From IMG/VR virus record IMGVR_UViG_3300028908_000019, positions 1 to 42,288 of that record: a DNA stretch of 42,288 bases. One strand, given 5' to 3'. How positions within the stretch are numbered: the stretch's first letter is position 1; the number at the start of each line of letters is the position of its first letter. Below the pieces are notes generated by a model. The model was given only the letters and a program-made list of their open reading frames with translations, was not told the DNA's origin and made no database searches. Of the stretch, positions 25,709 through 32,059 are shown one piece after another. Position numbers and translations under genes: made by a program. This stretch comes from a virus.

Positions 25709-26101
25709 ATGGCATTGTTACCTGAACGTAGAACTCCGACGGTTCAAGAGAGGGTTGACAAGGTAATTGAGTTAATAGCTCAAGGGTATAAGCGGAAAGG
25801 GATACATGAGTGGATACAGAAGAACACTGACTGGAATATTAGCAAGGCGACGATAGACACGCTGATAAAGAAGGCAAAGACTGACATTCACCGCTTTGCT
25901 AAGCTATCGGATTTTGAATTTTTGAATGATGCAATTCTGAATTACAAATTCCTGTATAAGCGGGCAATAGATAATGGAGACATCAAAGTTGCATTGCAGA
26001 TCCAAAACTCTTTAAGCGAAATGCTTAATCTCCAAGAAGTAGCTCGTAAGCGTTTCAGCCCGGACCCAAAACCAGTCGACAAAGATTTCCTAGTAAGTTA
26101 A
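25709..26101 (+). CDS. Terminase small subunit-like DNA-binding protein
   Basis: 130 residues from ATG 25709; a GTG six bases earlier is too close to AGAGGAGG. Residues ~15-50 form a helix-turn-helix (IAQGYKRKGIHEWIQ, then ISKATIDTLIKKAKTDIHR), followed by a helical hairpin (LNYKFLYKRAIDNGDIKVAL) typical of small terminase proteins that recognise the packaging site. Divergent from the large subunit, which is unusual. A regulator role cannot be excluded. Confidence 0.65.
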   Translation: MALLPERRTPTVQERVDKVIELIAQGYKRKGIHEWIQKNTDWNISKATIDTLIKKAKTDIHRFAKLSDFEFLNDAILNYKFLYKRAIDNGDIKVALQIQNSLSEMLNLQEVARKRFSPDPKPVDKDFLVS

Positions 26102-26114
26102 TAATATCTCTTTA

Positions 26115-26149
26115 TATAATAAGGTCTCTATTAAAGAGACCTTATTATA
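26115..26149 (+). terminator. Terminator hairpin after small terminase gene
   Basis: A perfect 15-bp stem with a 5-base loop (arms 26115-26129 and 26135-26149, GC-rich centre AAGGTCTCT / AGAGACCTT). It begins 14 bases after the stop. Followed by an AT-rich stretch rather than a clean T-run. Confidence 0.65.
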
Positions 26150-26303
26150 ATATTCTACCTACTCTATTATAATAATATTACCAGTAACCTTATTATTATA
26201 AATAGCCTTTATTATACTAAATACTCTTATTATCTACTTATGCATCTTGAAAAACGACACACGTGTCGTTTTTGGCCGAATTCTGTGGATAACCTGTGGA
26301 TAA
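26150..26303. other. Candidate replication origin: AT-rich stretch and two DnaA boxes
   Basis: 26150-26249 is strongly AT-rich and includes a long imperfect inverted repeat (26164-26205). Two exact DnaA boxes follow, each TGTGGATAA (26284-26292 and 26295-26303), spaced 11 bp so on the same helix face. A palindrome copy (26250-26273) separates the AT-rich part from the boxes. Layout resembles a DNA-unwinding element beside a DnaA array; function inferred. Confidence 0.55.
26250..26273. repeat. Dispersed 24-bp palindrome, copy 6 (origin region)
   Basis: A5-CGACAC-AC-GTGTCG-T5. Unlike most copies it is not followed by a ribosome site or gene; it lies 10 bp before the first DnaA box. Confidence 0.85.
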
Positions 26304-26381
26304 TTTACGGCAATTCAACCAAATTCTTGAATTTTCACTGCCTCGCCGCTAATCCTAAATGCAAAGATACCATAGCCCTAC

Positions 26382-26498
26382 TAAGTATCCAAATATAAAA
26401 ATAGACCTAAACGTCCCAGACATCATGGCAGACTAAATCAGTTAGGTACCCAGACATCATGACATGCTTAAATGTTTAGGTATCCAGACACAAAAACA
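26382..26498. repeat. Iteron-like direct repeats
   Basis: Units of TTAGGTAYCCAGACATCATG: CCAGACATCATG begins at 26416 and 26450, and a diverged CCAGACACAAAA at 26484, giving a 34-bp period. A weaker first unit (TAAGTATCC) is at 26382. Between units are short inverted repeats (CTAAATCAGTTAG; CTTAAATGTTTAGG). Such arrays near DnaA boxes usually bind a replication initiator; the winged-helix protein at 2556 is a candidate. Confidence 0.55.
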
Positions 26499-26510
26499 GC
26501 CTTCTCCACT

Positions 26511-26820
26511 GTGGCATAGAGGCCACGCTGGGGGTTAAGGGGCATAAGGCCGAACAACATAGGAGAAATTTCTCCGGGAGATAAATAATAACAACCTAGC
26601 CCCCAAAGAACCCACTCCGATAAACCACAACACCTAGTAGATGGGCTTAATTACATAAGGCCACACCCCTGTCGGGGACTTAGATATTGCCTCAACCCAA
26701 GAAAGAGGCTCCAGACCACACAGGGCCCCAATACGCCTAACGGTCTCGAGCTACAAACTACGCAATATAGCCCACCACCCACCCCACAACCTAGCGTTAT
26801 ATATCCAAAAAGATAACGGT
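26511..26820. ncRNA. GC-richer structured segment without genes; possible large ncRNA
   Basis: No convincing ORF on either strand and visibly higher GC than surrounding genes. Hairpins include GTGGC-6-GCCAC (26511), a long stem 26529-26540 with 26595-26605 enclosing GGAGA-AATT-TCTCC (26562), CCCC-TGTC-GGGG (26666), GCCTC-11-GAGGC (26689) and CGTTAT-12-ATAACG (26795). A GC-rich, multi-stem, gene-free block in an AT-rich phage is typical of a large structured RNA, but it could be origin DNA structure. Strand undetermined. Confidence 0.4.
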
Positions 26821-26846
26821 AGAGCGGGTTAGCAGGGACTATGGGT

Positions 26847-27060
26847 TAGGAGAGGGGAGGAGGATACACGAAGACGAACAAAACGAAAAGGAATGAAAAG
26901 AAAGAAAACGGAATGAAAGGAAGAAGGGAACAATGAGGTTTATTGGTATAAGGGACACAATAGGAGTAATAGTAAATAGGATAAGAGGGATTAATAAGGA
27001 TTCAGCGGCGGATAGATAAGAATACGAAGAAAAATAGAAATTTTATGAAAGTGTATAAAA
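26847..27060. other. Purine-rich, gene-poor tract
   Basis: The + strand is dominated by A and G for about 200 bp (for example AGGAGAGGGGAGGAGG near 26847, then repeated GAAAGGAA-type runs). The only ORF I see is a doubtful 28-codon frame at 26933-27019. It could be an mRNA leader rich in ribosome-site-like sequence, or part of the origin. Confidence 0.5.
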
Positions 27061-27069
27061 AATCATACC

Positions 27070-27093
27070 AAAAGCGACACGTGTGTCGTTTTT
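27070..27093. repeat. Dispersed 24-bp palindrome, copy 7
   Basis: AAAAG-CGACAC-GT-GTGTCG-TTTTT; the single arm change gives a G-U pair in RNA, so the hairpin is kept. It is followed by GAGAAGGAGG, the ribosome site of the gene at 27109. Confidence 0.85.
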
Positions 27094-27108
27094 GAGAAGG
27101 AGGTTTAT

Positions 27109-27267
27109 ATGAAAGACAGTGATTTTATCGAGGATAGAATAGACTTATACGGAGAGGAGGTGATAAGAGAACTAGTTGAAAACGACTTAATAGAGTTCTA
27201 CGATTATCTAAACAACACAACAATAAGGAGTAAATATGGAAAGGTTCAAAGTAACAATCAAACATAA
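27109..27267 (+). CDS. Small acidic early protein, 52 aa
   Basis: Starts MKDSDFIEDRIDLYGEEVIR. Acidic and helical in its first two thirds, unrecognised. A strong AAGGAGG precedes it and palindrome copy 7 lies upstream. It overlaps the next start by 32 bases. Confidence 0.6.
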   Translation: MKDSDFIEDRIDLYGEEVIRELVENDLIEFYDYLNNTTIRSKYGKVQSNNQT

Positions 27268-27403
27268 TGGACTAACTATTAAAGCGATTATTCAAGGATT
27301 TTCGGCGATGCAGGTTAAAGAGCAATTAGAGAACTCATCATTTGTTGAGCAGTATAAAATCTATTGCTCACAACCGGAAATCACGGAAATAAAGAAAATC
27401 TAA
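27236..27403 (+). CDS. Hypothetical protein, 55 aa
   Basis: Starts MERFKVTIKHNGLTIKAIIQ, with AAGGAG upstream. Probable small alpha/beta protein; no family recognised. The next gene follows after GGAGGGG at the stop, so four short genes here form an early operon ending in the truncated SSB. Confidence 0.6.
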   Translation: MERFKVTIKHNGLTIKAIIQGFSAMQVKEQLENSSFVEQYKIYCSQPEITEIKKI

Positions 27404-27413
27404 GGAGGGGAAA

Positions 27414-27539
27414 ATGGAATATTTCCTAGTAGTAAAAAACAGTATGATAATCTTAACGACAACCAATCTCGGGTTTGCAAAAAAATACGCCTTAGAACAT
27501 AAAGCAATATTATACAGGGCAACAATAATAAATTATTAA
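27414..27539 (+). CDS. Hypothetical protein, 41 aa
   Basis: Starts MEYFLVVKNSMIILTTTNLG with AGGAGGGG just upstream. Too short for family assignment. Tight spacing with the next gene (TAAGGAGG) supports translation. Confidence 0.55.
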   Translation: MEYFLVVKNSMIILTTTNLGFAKKYALEHKAILYRATIINY

Positions 27540-27549
27540 GGAGGAAAAT

Positions 27550-27855
27550 ATGAATGACAAAAACAAAGTCCAGCTAGAAGGACGCCTAACAAAGGACGCA
27601 GAAGTTTCTTACCTAGAAAGCGGAACCATGCTTGTTGCTTTCACGCTAGCCAACAACTACTACATCCCGAGAGGCGAAGGCAACTACGAGCAAAGAGTAA
27701 ACTTTATAAGAGTAGTGTCTTTTGGAGAAAGAGCTGAAAAGTACGCAAAACTAGGAAAAGGCGAGAAAGTAGAGATCGAGGGCGTAATCAGAACTTCTCA
27801 ATGGGAAGAACTAGACGGTACCCGGCGATATTCTACCTACGTGCAAGCTATGTAA
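27550..27855 (+). CDS. Second SSB-like protein, truncated OB-fold (no acidic tail)
   Basis: 101 residues with SSB motifs (LEGRLTKDAEVSYLESGTML; RVNFIRVVSFGERAEKYAKL; KVEIEGVIRTSQWEELDGTR) but ending at STYVQAM, where SSBs normally continue to the last strand and a disordered tail with acidic tip. A long inverted repeat begins two bases after the stop. It shares the fold of the SSB at 3275 but is clearly divergent. It may be a defective copy or a specialised tailless SSB. Confidence 0.85.
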   Translation: MNDKNKVQLEGRLTKDAEVSYLESGTMLVAFTLANNYYIPRGEGNYEQRVNFIRVVSFGERAEKYAKLGKGEKVEIEGVIRTSQWEELDGTRRYSTYVQAM

Positions 27856-27856
27856 T

Positions 27857-27976
27857 GTTTTGCCACGCTGAGTGTTACATGCGCTTGCAACTTTGCAAAA
27901 TAGTCACTCTAACCAAAGACGGCATAAAGAAAAGAGCGACTAACAAAGGTGCAAGCACAAACCAGCGTGGCAAAAC
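27857..27976. repeat. 120-bp long imperfect palindrome after truncated SSB
   Basis: Outer arms of 14 bp are perfect (GTTTTGCCACGCTG / CAGCGTGGCAAAAC). Inner blocks continue the hairpin with one mismatch each: GCTTGCAACTTTG with CAAAGGTGCAAGC, and TAGTCACTCT with AGAGCGACTA. The whole folds into one long bulged stem with a ~22-base loop. GTGCAAGC also occurs just before it (27841). It may be an inserted element that truncated the SSB gene. Confidence 0.7.
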
Positions 27977-28036
27977 GGCTTCAAAGGATAAGGAACGCAA
28001 TTTTCATGCCAACTTATACTAAACATTTGTTAGTAT

Positions 28037-28081
28037 TTTTCTATGTAAAATATAATATTTTTCTATATTTTACATAGAAAA
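28037..28081. repeat. 18-bp perfect inverted repeat abutting a promoter
   Basis: Arms 28037-28054 and 28064-28081 (TTTTCTATGTAAAATATA and its complement) with a 9-base spacer, four bases upstream of the -35 of the promoter at 28085. Too AT-rich for a strong terminator; an operator is the better guess. Confidence 0.7.
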
Positions 28082-28084
28082 GTA

Positions 28085-28113
28085 TTGACAAACAGTAGAA
28101 AAGAGAGTATACT
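28085..28113 (+). promoter_or_regulatory. Strong sigma-70-type early promoter
   Basis: TTGACA, 17 bases, TATACT, then AGGAGG at 28127 and ATG at 28138. Same hexamers and spacing as the promoter at 25632. It should drive the hairpin-rich gene block. Confidence 0.8.
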
Positions 28114-28137
28114 AAAAGAAAAAACTAGGAGGATGAC

Positions 28138-28563
28138 ATGATAGTAAACTTTTTTGGATTGACAAAGGAAGAAATCGCCGCTATAAAAGCGGCGATGGAG
28201 AAAGAGCACCAGCTATATTTCGCAACTGATTATGGATACACCGAAACGTACCCAGAACCTGCCTTCCCAATTAAACTTGAAGAAAATGAAGAGTACCCTT
28301 GCGGGTACTTTTCAGACAAAAATTTTTTTGGCTGGCTCCGTGCAGTCAGCGGAGCATTTTTAACTGTCTTCCCCTCTACAGGGGAAGCGATTTTCTCGGG
28401 GAGAAGGCATAGCCTTCTCACCCTTCTAGACCTTTTCCCGGAGATTTCCTGTCTCCGGAATAAACCCTTCGAGTACATAGAAACTCGTAGGCAAGACCTA
28501 CATCCATTCAAAACAACAACCCACCGCAGAGGAGAGGCAGAAAATGAAAGAAATAGAATATAA
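28138..28563 (+). CDS. Hypothetical early protein, 141 aa, hairpin-rich gene
   Basis: Start fixed by AGGAGG and the promoter. The first ~60 residues look like a normal small acidic protein (MIVNFFGLTKEEIAAIKAAM). The second half has an odd, Arg/His-rich composition and is encoded by a string of perfect hairpins (28292, 28335, 28368, 28401, 28438). A frameshift or non-coding use of the 3' half is possible. Overlaps the next gene by 20 bases. No family recognised. Confidence 0.6.
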   Translation: MIVNFFGLTKEEIAAIKAAMEKEHQLYFATDYGYTETYPEPAFPIKLEENEEYPCGYFSDKNFFGWLRAVSGAFLTVFPSTGEAIFSGRRHSLLTLLDLFPEISCLRNKPFEYIETRRQDLHPFKTTTHRRGEAENERNRI

Positions 28564-28908
28564 TTATAAATTCAACCTTCCCGTATGGGAAGGAGTAGAC
28601 TCGGAGTATTCCGAGTCTACAGAAAAATTAATAGGCTCTGAAATAGAGCCTATTAAGCTGTACGAGATAGATGAAACTACCCAGTACAGTAAAAACGGTC
28701 TCGACGTCTATATCGAGACCGGATGGCTGGTAAAACAACAAGGGAAATTTTTTGTGGTCGAAACCCGCGAAAGCGGTTACGACCACGAGCAAGCAGGGAG
28801 AGAAATCTCCCACTCATGGGAAGCATATTTTATGGAAAAAACCATTCAAATTGACCGAGTTAAAGCAAAATAACTCGGTCTAAAAACATAGCTCCCCGCA
28901 AGGGGAGC
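28174..28908 (+). repeat. Cluster of perfect stem-loops within coding sequence, block 1
   Basis: Perfect arms (stem/loop): 28174 8/7, 28292 7/4, 28335 6/9, 28368 8/4, 28401 8/3, 28438 7/7, 28576 7/4, 28595 11/4 (GTAGACTCGGA), 28628 12/5 (TTAATAGGCTCT), 28696 9/8, 28754 7 enclosing CCGC-GAAA-GCGG, 28796 6 with GAAA loop, 28853 10/8 across a stop codon, 28891 7 with GCAA loop. My rough estimate for stems of 8 bp or more in random sequence this long is well under one. Confidence 0.85.
28544..28873 (+). CDS. GSEIEP-domain early protein, single copy, 109 aa
   Basis: Unrecognised family defined by two motifs: GSEIEPIKLYE (residues ~31-41) and GWLVKQQGKFFVVET (~60-74). The same pair occurs twice each in the proteins at 29888 and 30579, so this is the one-domain member. 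Acidic; no membrane segment. The GSEIEPI motif is encoded by a 12-bp perfect hairpin. The stop codon lies inside another 10-bp hairpin (28853-28880). Confidence 0.7.
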   Translation: MKEIEYNYKFNLPVWEGVDSEYSESTEKLIGSEIEPIKLYEIDETTQYSKNGLDVYIETGWLVKQQGKFFVVETRESGYDHEQAGREISHSWEAYFMEKTIQIDRVKAK

Positions 28909-28933
28909 GAACAAGAGAAGGGACAAGGGGAAG

Positions 28934-29010
28934 AAAATAGCAGGGCTATTTGCCTGTGCCAAAGCAGGAGCAACAGCACAGGGGAAACAAATAGTCCTGC
29001 TATTTTTTTT
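28934..29010 (+). terminator. Strong intrinsic terminator with very long stem
   Basis: A stem of about 26 pairs: AAAATAGCAGG with CCTGCTATTTT, a G-T pair, CTATTTG with CAAATAG, a 5-base bulge, then CCTGTGC with GCACAGG. It is followed by eight T. It ends the transcript of the two genes from the 28085 promoter. Confidence 0.9.
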
Positions 29011-29042
29011 GACAAAATACAAAATACAAGGAGGAATAAAAA

Positions 29043-29465
29043 ATGATAAACCTAAAAAAGGTAGCGGAAAATGCAACGCAAAAAAAGTTGGAAGAGGTCG
29101 GGATAGACCTTTCCAAATATGAGAAATCGGAGGAAGGATTTTTGGCTTTCATCCGCGACTGGCAAAAAATCGCCAGAAACAGAGAGTTGGCACTCGAAAA
29201 AAAGCGGTTATTAAACCGCTATCCAGAGTATCTAGGGATAGTCGGCAACTATTTTGGGACACCCGATTTTGTCGGACTGTTCCACCGGAAATTTTGGGAA
29301 ATCATCGACCAGAAAACGCCCGTCCCATTCGACACCAACGGATACAGATTTGAAATCACTCAAGGGTGGTCTGAAAAATATCGGAGATTCACGTATGCTG
29401 GTCAATTTGCATTCGTGATCGACGTCGTTCTAGACGTCCTTGCCAGAGAGGAGAGTGTCAAATGA
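29043..29465 (+). CDS. Hypothetical early protein, 140 aa
   Basis: Start after AAGGAGGAAT. The first half is charged helix (KKVAENATQKKLEEVGIDLS), the rest mixed with several aromatics. No family recognised. The gene holds further perfect hairpins (for example AGCGGTT-ATTA-AACCGCT at 29203 and GACGTC-6-GACGTC at 29421). It overlaps the next start by ATGA-like coupling. Confidence 0.65.
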   Translation: MINLKKVAENATQKKLEEVGIDLSKYEKSEEGFLAFIRDWQKIARNRELALEKKRLLNRYPEYLGIVGNYFGTPDFVGLFHRKFWEIIDQKTPVPFDTNGYRFEITQGWSEKYRRFTYAGQFAFVIDVVLDVLAREESVK

Positions 29466-29788
29466 ATTTACAAAAAGTAGCGCACCTGTCTAAAAAAATT
29501 AGCGTAAGAAACTTTAATAAAAATACTAAGTATCACTGTGACAACTATACGTTGTCACATGGGAACGGAAAGTGGAGATTATTTTTGAATGGGGTCTTCG
29601 TTATGAACGAAGATTACCCCAAATTCTTTGAGATTGTCGATACTTTTCAATGGTATCGACAACTCACCCCAGAGCTCTACCAGTTGGTAGAGCTCCCAGA
29701 CAATCCAGAGGAAGAGGAAAGGCGTTTTTTCGAACGCCCCCTGGAGGAAGTGTTAAACGAATACCGCACTCCCTCTACCAAAGTATAA
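29462..29788 (+). CDS. Hypothetical early protein, 108 aa, hairpin-rich
   Basis: Starts MNLQKVAHLSKKISVRNFNK; the N terminus (MNLQKVA) echoes that of the preceding protein (MINLKKVA). Acidic C terminus (ELPDNPEEEERRFFERPLEE). Unrecognised. Four perfect stems of 8-10 bp lie inside the coding sequence. Confidence 0.65.
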   Translation: MNLQKVAHLSKKISVRNFNKNTKYHCDNYTLSHGNGKWRLFLNGVFVMNEDYPKFFEIVDTFQWYRQLTPELYQLVELPDNPEEEERRFFERPLEEVLNEYRTPSTKV

Positions 29789-29819
29789 CACAAAACCGCT
29801 CAACAAATGTTGAGCGGTT
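29537..29819 (+). repeat. Cluster of perfect stem-loops, block 2
   Basis: 29537 TGTGACAAC, 9 bp, loop TATAC; 29595 TCTTCGTT, 8 bp, loop ATG, extended by GGGG/CCCC; 29634 TTGTCGATAC, 10 bp, 9-base loop; 29672 GAGCTCTACC, 10 bp, loop AGTT; 29721 GGCGTT, 6 bp; and 29794-29819 AACCGCTCAAC, 11 bp, loop AAAT, after the stop codon, terminator-like but with no forward T-run. Confidence 0.8.
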
Positions 29820-29887
29820 AAAAAATAGCGCCATACGAGATTATTGTTGACGATATGGTGCAAATAAACAAAAACAGGAGGAAGAAG

Positions 29888-30544
29888 ATGCAATTCAATT
29901 CAGACTATTATCTTGAAATTTTAGAAGGGGAAACTACAAATTATGAAACCCCAATAAGAAAGATGATCAGTTCAGATATTCCACCAATAAAATTGGTGGA
30001 ACAGAACAACCCTAAAAAAAATGATGAGGGGACAAGATACTATAAAAATAACACTATAAGCTGGTTAATAAGTCAACAAAACAAATGGTACATAATCACG
30101 CAAAAAGAAAAAGGATATATAAATTATGGATCGTGGCCAATATTCTTTTCGTGGACAACAAGAAAACTCAACCCCACAACACTTGACCCAGAATACAAAT
30201 CCGACTTTTATACAATTATGCACGAAGAAATAGAAATCGAAACAGAATGGGATGCCAAATTTTACATAGAGGAAAAGAAAATCTATTCAGATACTCCACC
30301 AACAGAACTCTTTAATCACAAAAAAAATTTTAAAAGAGAATGCCCTAATGGAATAAATGTTTTTGAACAACGAGGAATAATAATTACACAAAACGGGCTA
30401 CCGGTTCTCATCATTGAAACAAAAACAGGGAGAGATGACGAATTTGGAGAAGTAATCACATACTCCCAAGATTTTATAAAATTACCTAGAACAATCTGGC
30501 AATATAAAAAAACAGCTAATATAGAAAAAATAACTATTGGATAA
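29888..30544 (+). CDS. GSEIEP-domain-family protein, two diverged copies, 218 aa
   Basis: Start at ATG 29888 after AGGAGG; an upstream in-frame ATG lacks a ribosome site. Copy 1 has SSDIPPIKLVEQ and SWLISQQNKWYIITQ; copy 2 has YSDTPPTELFNH and GIIITQNGLPVLIIET. These align with the GSEIEPIKLYE and GWLVKQQGKFFVVET motifs of the gene at 28544. Function unknown. A 10-bp perfect hairpin (29979-30001, loop AAA) again encodes the first motif, but with different bases. Confidence 0.7.
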   Translation: MQFNSDYYLEILEGETTNYETPIRKMISSDIPPIKLVEQNNPKKNDEGTRYYKNNTISWLISQQNKWYIITQKEKGYINYGSWPIFFSWTTRKLNPTTLDPEYKSDFYTIMHEEIEIETEWDAKFYIEEKKIYSDTPPTELFNHKKNFKRECPNGINVFEQRGIIITQNGLPVLIIETKTGRDDEFGEVITYSQDFIKLPRTIWQYKKTANIEKITIG

Positions 30545-30578
30545 AAAATAACAAAATAAACAAAAACAGGAGGGTAAA

Positions 30579-31409
30579 ATGGAAATAACCAAAAAAATAA
30601 AGAAAAATTATCCTTACGCATTGGAAGTTATAGCAGAAGAGAGTAATGATCTTGACATCTTCTGTTATGAAAAAACTTTTATTGGCTCTGAAATAGAGCC
30701 GACAAAAATATATAAAGTCAATGAAGAATATGATGGTTCGATGTTTTACGACTACATAACAAGAGAAGGGTGGTTAGTTTCACAAGAGTGGAAATACGAC
30801 GAGGGGAAATACCACGAGGGGCAATACATCATAGTTCAAACAGCCAAGAAAGAAAGAAAAAATACAGACTTTGAAGATGAAACGGAAAGATGGTGGAATG
30901 CACATACTCTCGAACCCCTCAAAGAAGAACTGCAAAAAGACGGCAAATATTCATTGTCACTCCTTTCAGGCAACTCCACAGAATGGGAGACGCCAAAAGA
31001 AATTTCTATAGGCTCTGAAATAGAGCCAATAAAAGTATATGAAAACGAATTTAGAAGATACCCATACGTAGAATGGGGCAACGGATGGACATATATAGTC
31101 CAGAAAGATTGCGGATATATAATACGCCAAAATGGGGCGTACTATATAATAATTCAAATAAGAAAAGAAGAACCTCCAACAGAATATAGAAAACCGGAAT
31201 ACTCTTACTCTATAGTATTCTGTGAGTTAACCATGTTTTCAAAACTTATCGACAAAGAGGCTAAGATAAATTTTCCCAAAGTAAAAGACAGATATGAAGA
31301 TATGTTTTCAAAAAAATTATTAAGAACCCCTAAGCATTTAATAGGGGAAAGGATAAAATACACAAAAGAGGAGAAACATGAAATATCATATAACAAAAAA
31401 AGGGAATAA
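30579..31409 (+). CDS. GSEIEP-domain-family protein, two copies plus C-terminal extension, 276 aa
   Basis: Start after AGGAGGG. Copy 1: IGSEIEPTKIYKV and GWLVSQEWKY; copy 2: IGSEIEPIKVYE and GYIIRQNGAYYIIIQ. Both copies carry GGCTCT-GAAAT-AGAGCC hairpins encoding GSEIEP (30684, 31011). A basic C-terminal tail follows. It overlaps the next gene by 32 bases. Tandem domain duplication in an early phage gene is typical of host-takeover or anti-defence proteins, but no function can be assigned. Confidence 0.7.
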   Translation: MEITKKIKKNYPYALEVIAEESNDLDIFCYEKTFIGSEIEPTKIYKVNEEYDGSMFYDYITREGWLVSQEWKYDEGKYHEGQYIIVQTAKKERKNTDFEDETERWWNAHTLEPLKEELQKDGKYSLSLLSGNSTEWETPKEISIGSEIEPIKVYENEFRRYPYVEWGNGWTYIVQKDCGYIIRQNGAYYIIIQIRKEEPPTEYRKPEYSYSIVFCELTMFSKLIDKEAKINFPKVKDRYEDMFSKKLLRTPKHLIGERIKYTKEEKHEISYNKKRE

Positions 31410-31635
31410 AATCCCCATCTCAAAAATGGATGATTTGCATTTAATAAACACAATAAAATATCTAAAAAAACTTGCAGAAAAAGGCATAGTAATTAGAAGC
31501 GGCGGCGGATCTACCCCAGAAGACTTTTGGTATGAAGAACGCATAATTAAAGGGGAAGAAGCGCTTAAAGCATTAAACTTTGCAGAATACCTCTGTGAAG
31601 CAAAAAAAAGAAAAATCTTAAGGAGGCAAACATGA
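31378..31635 (+). CDS. Hypothetical early protein, 85 aa
   Basis: Start after GAGGAG. Basic helical protein (MKYHITKKGNKIPISKMDDL) with a Gly/Ser turn in the middle. Unrecognised. Stop overlaps the next start (ATGA). Confidence 0.6.
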   Translation: MKYHITKKGNKIPISKMDDLHLINTIKYLKKLAEKGIVIRSGGGSTPEDFWYEERIIKGEEALKALNFAEYLCEAKKRKILRRQT

Positions 31636-32039
31636 ATGTAGAAGAAGTACTTGAAAAACTTACTAGCAGAAAGGTTTACGGGATCAGCGTCGCAAAGAAT
31701 TTTGAGAAGATTTGCGAGCTGATTAATCCGCACATCCCCGACGAGTTTACCCTCAGCCAGAGATTTGGCACGAGGTGCCGGGTGCTGAAAAATACGGGGT
31801 CCGAATATGATTCCGTTGAAGTAACGGCCTATGTAGCAATAGTAAACGGCGAGTTTGGCCTTTACGAGACATCCCGTACACCAATCAATGTATCAGAGAT
31901 AAAACATATAGACTGGGGAAAAGTAAAGGAAGGGGTAAATGAGGTGTTCCATGAGATTACAGAAATGGACAACTTCGAGGCCCCAGATATGGAGCTAAAG
32001 GAGATTGTAAAGGCCCTAGAAGCTCACAAGATTTCTTAA
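31632..32039 (+). CDS. Hypothetical early protein, 135 aa
   Basis: Coupled to the gene before; AAGGAGG upstream. Acidic, alpha/beta in character, unrecognised. Base composition is less AT-rich than that of its neighbours, suggesting a different origin. Contains a GGCAC-GAG-GTGCC hairpin. Confidence 0.65.
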   Translation: MNVEEVLEKLTSRKVYGISVAKNFEKICELINPHIPDEFTLSQRFGTRCRVLKNTGSEYDSVEVTAYVAIVNGEFGLYETSRTPINVSEIKHIDWGKVKEGVNEVFHEITEMDNFEAPDMELKEIVKALEAHKIS

Positions 32040-32059
32040 CATGTATAATTTTTTATAAC

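Noticed and set aside
27857-27976. Integron attC site
   Set aside because: The long bulged palindrome has some attC character, but its ends do not fit RYYYAAC/GTTRRRY and there is no integrase.
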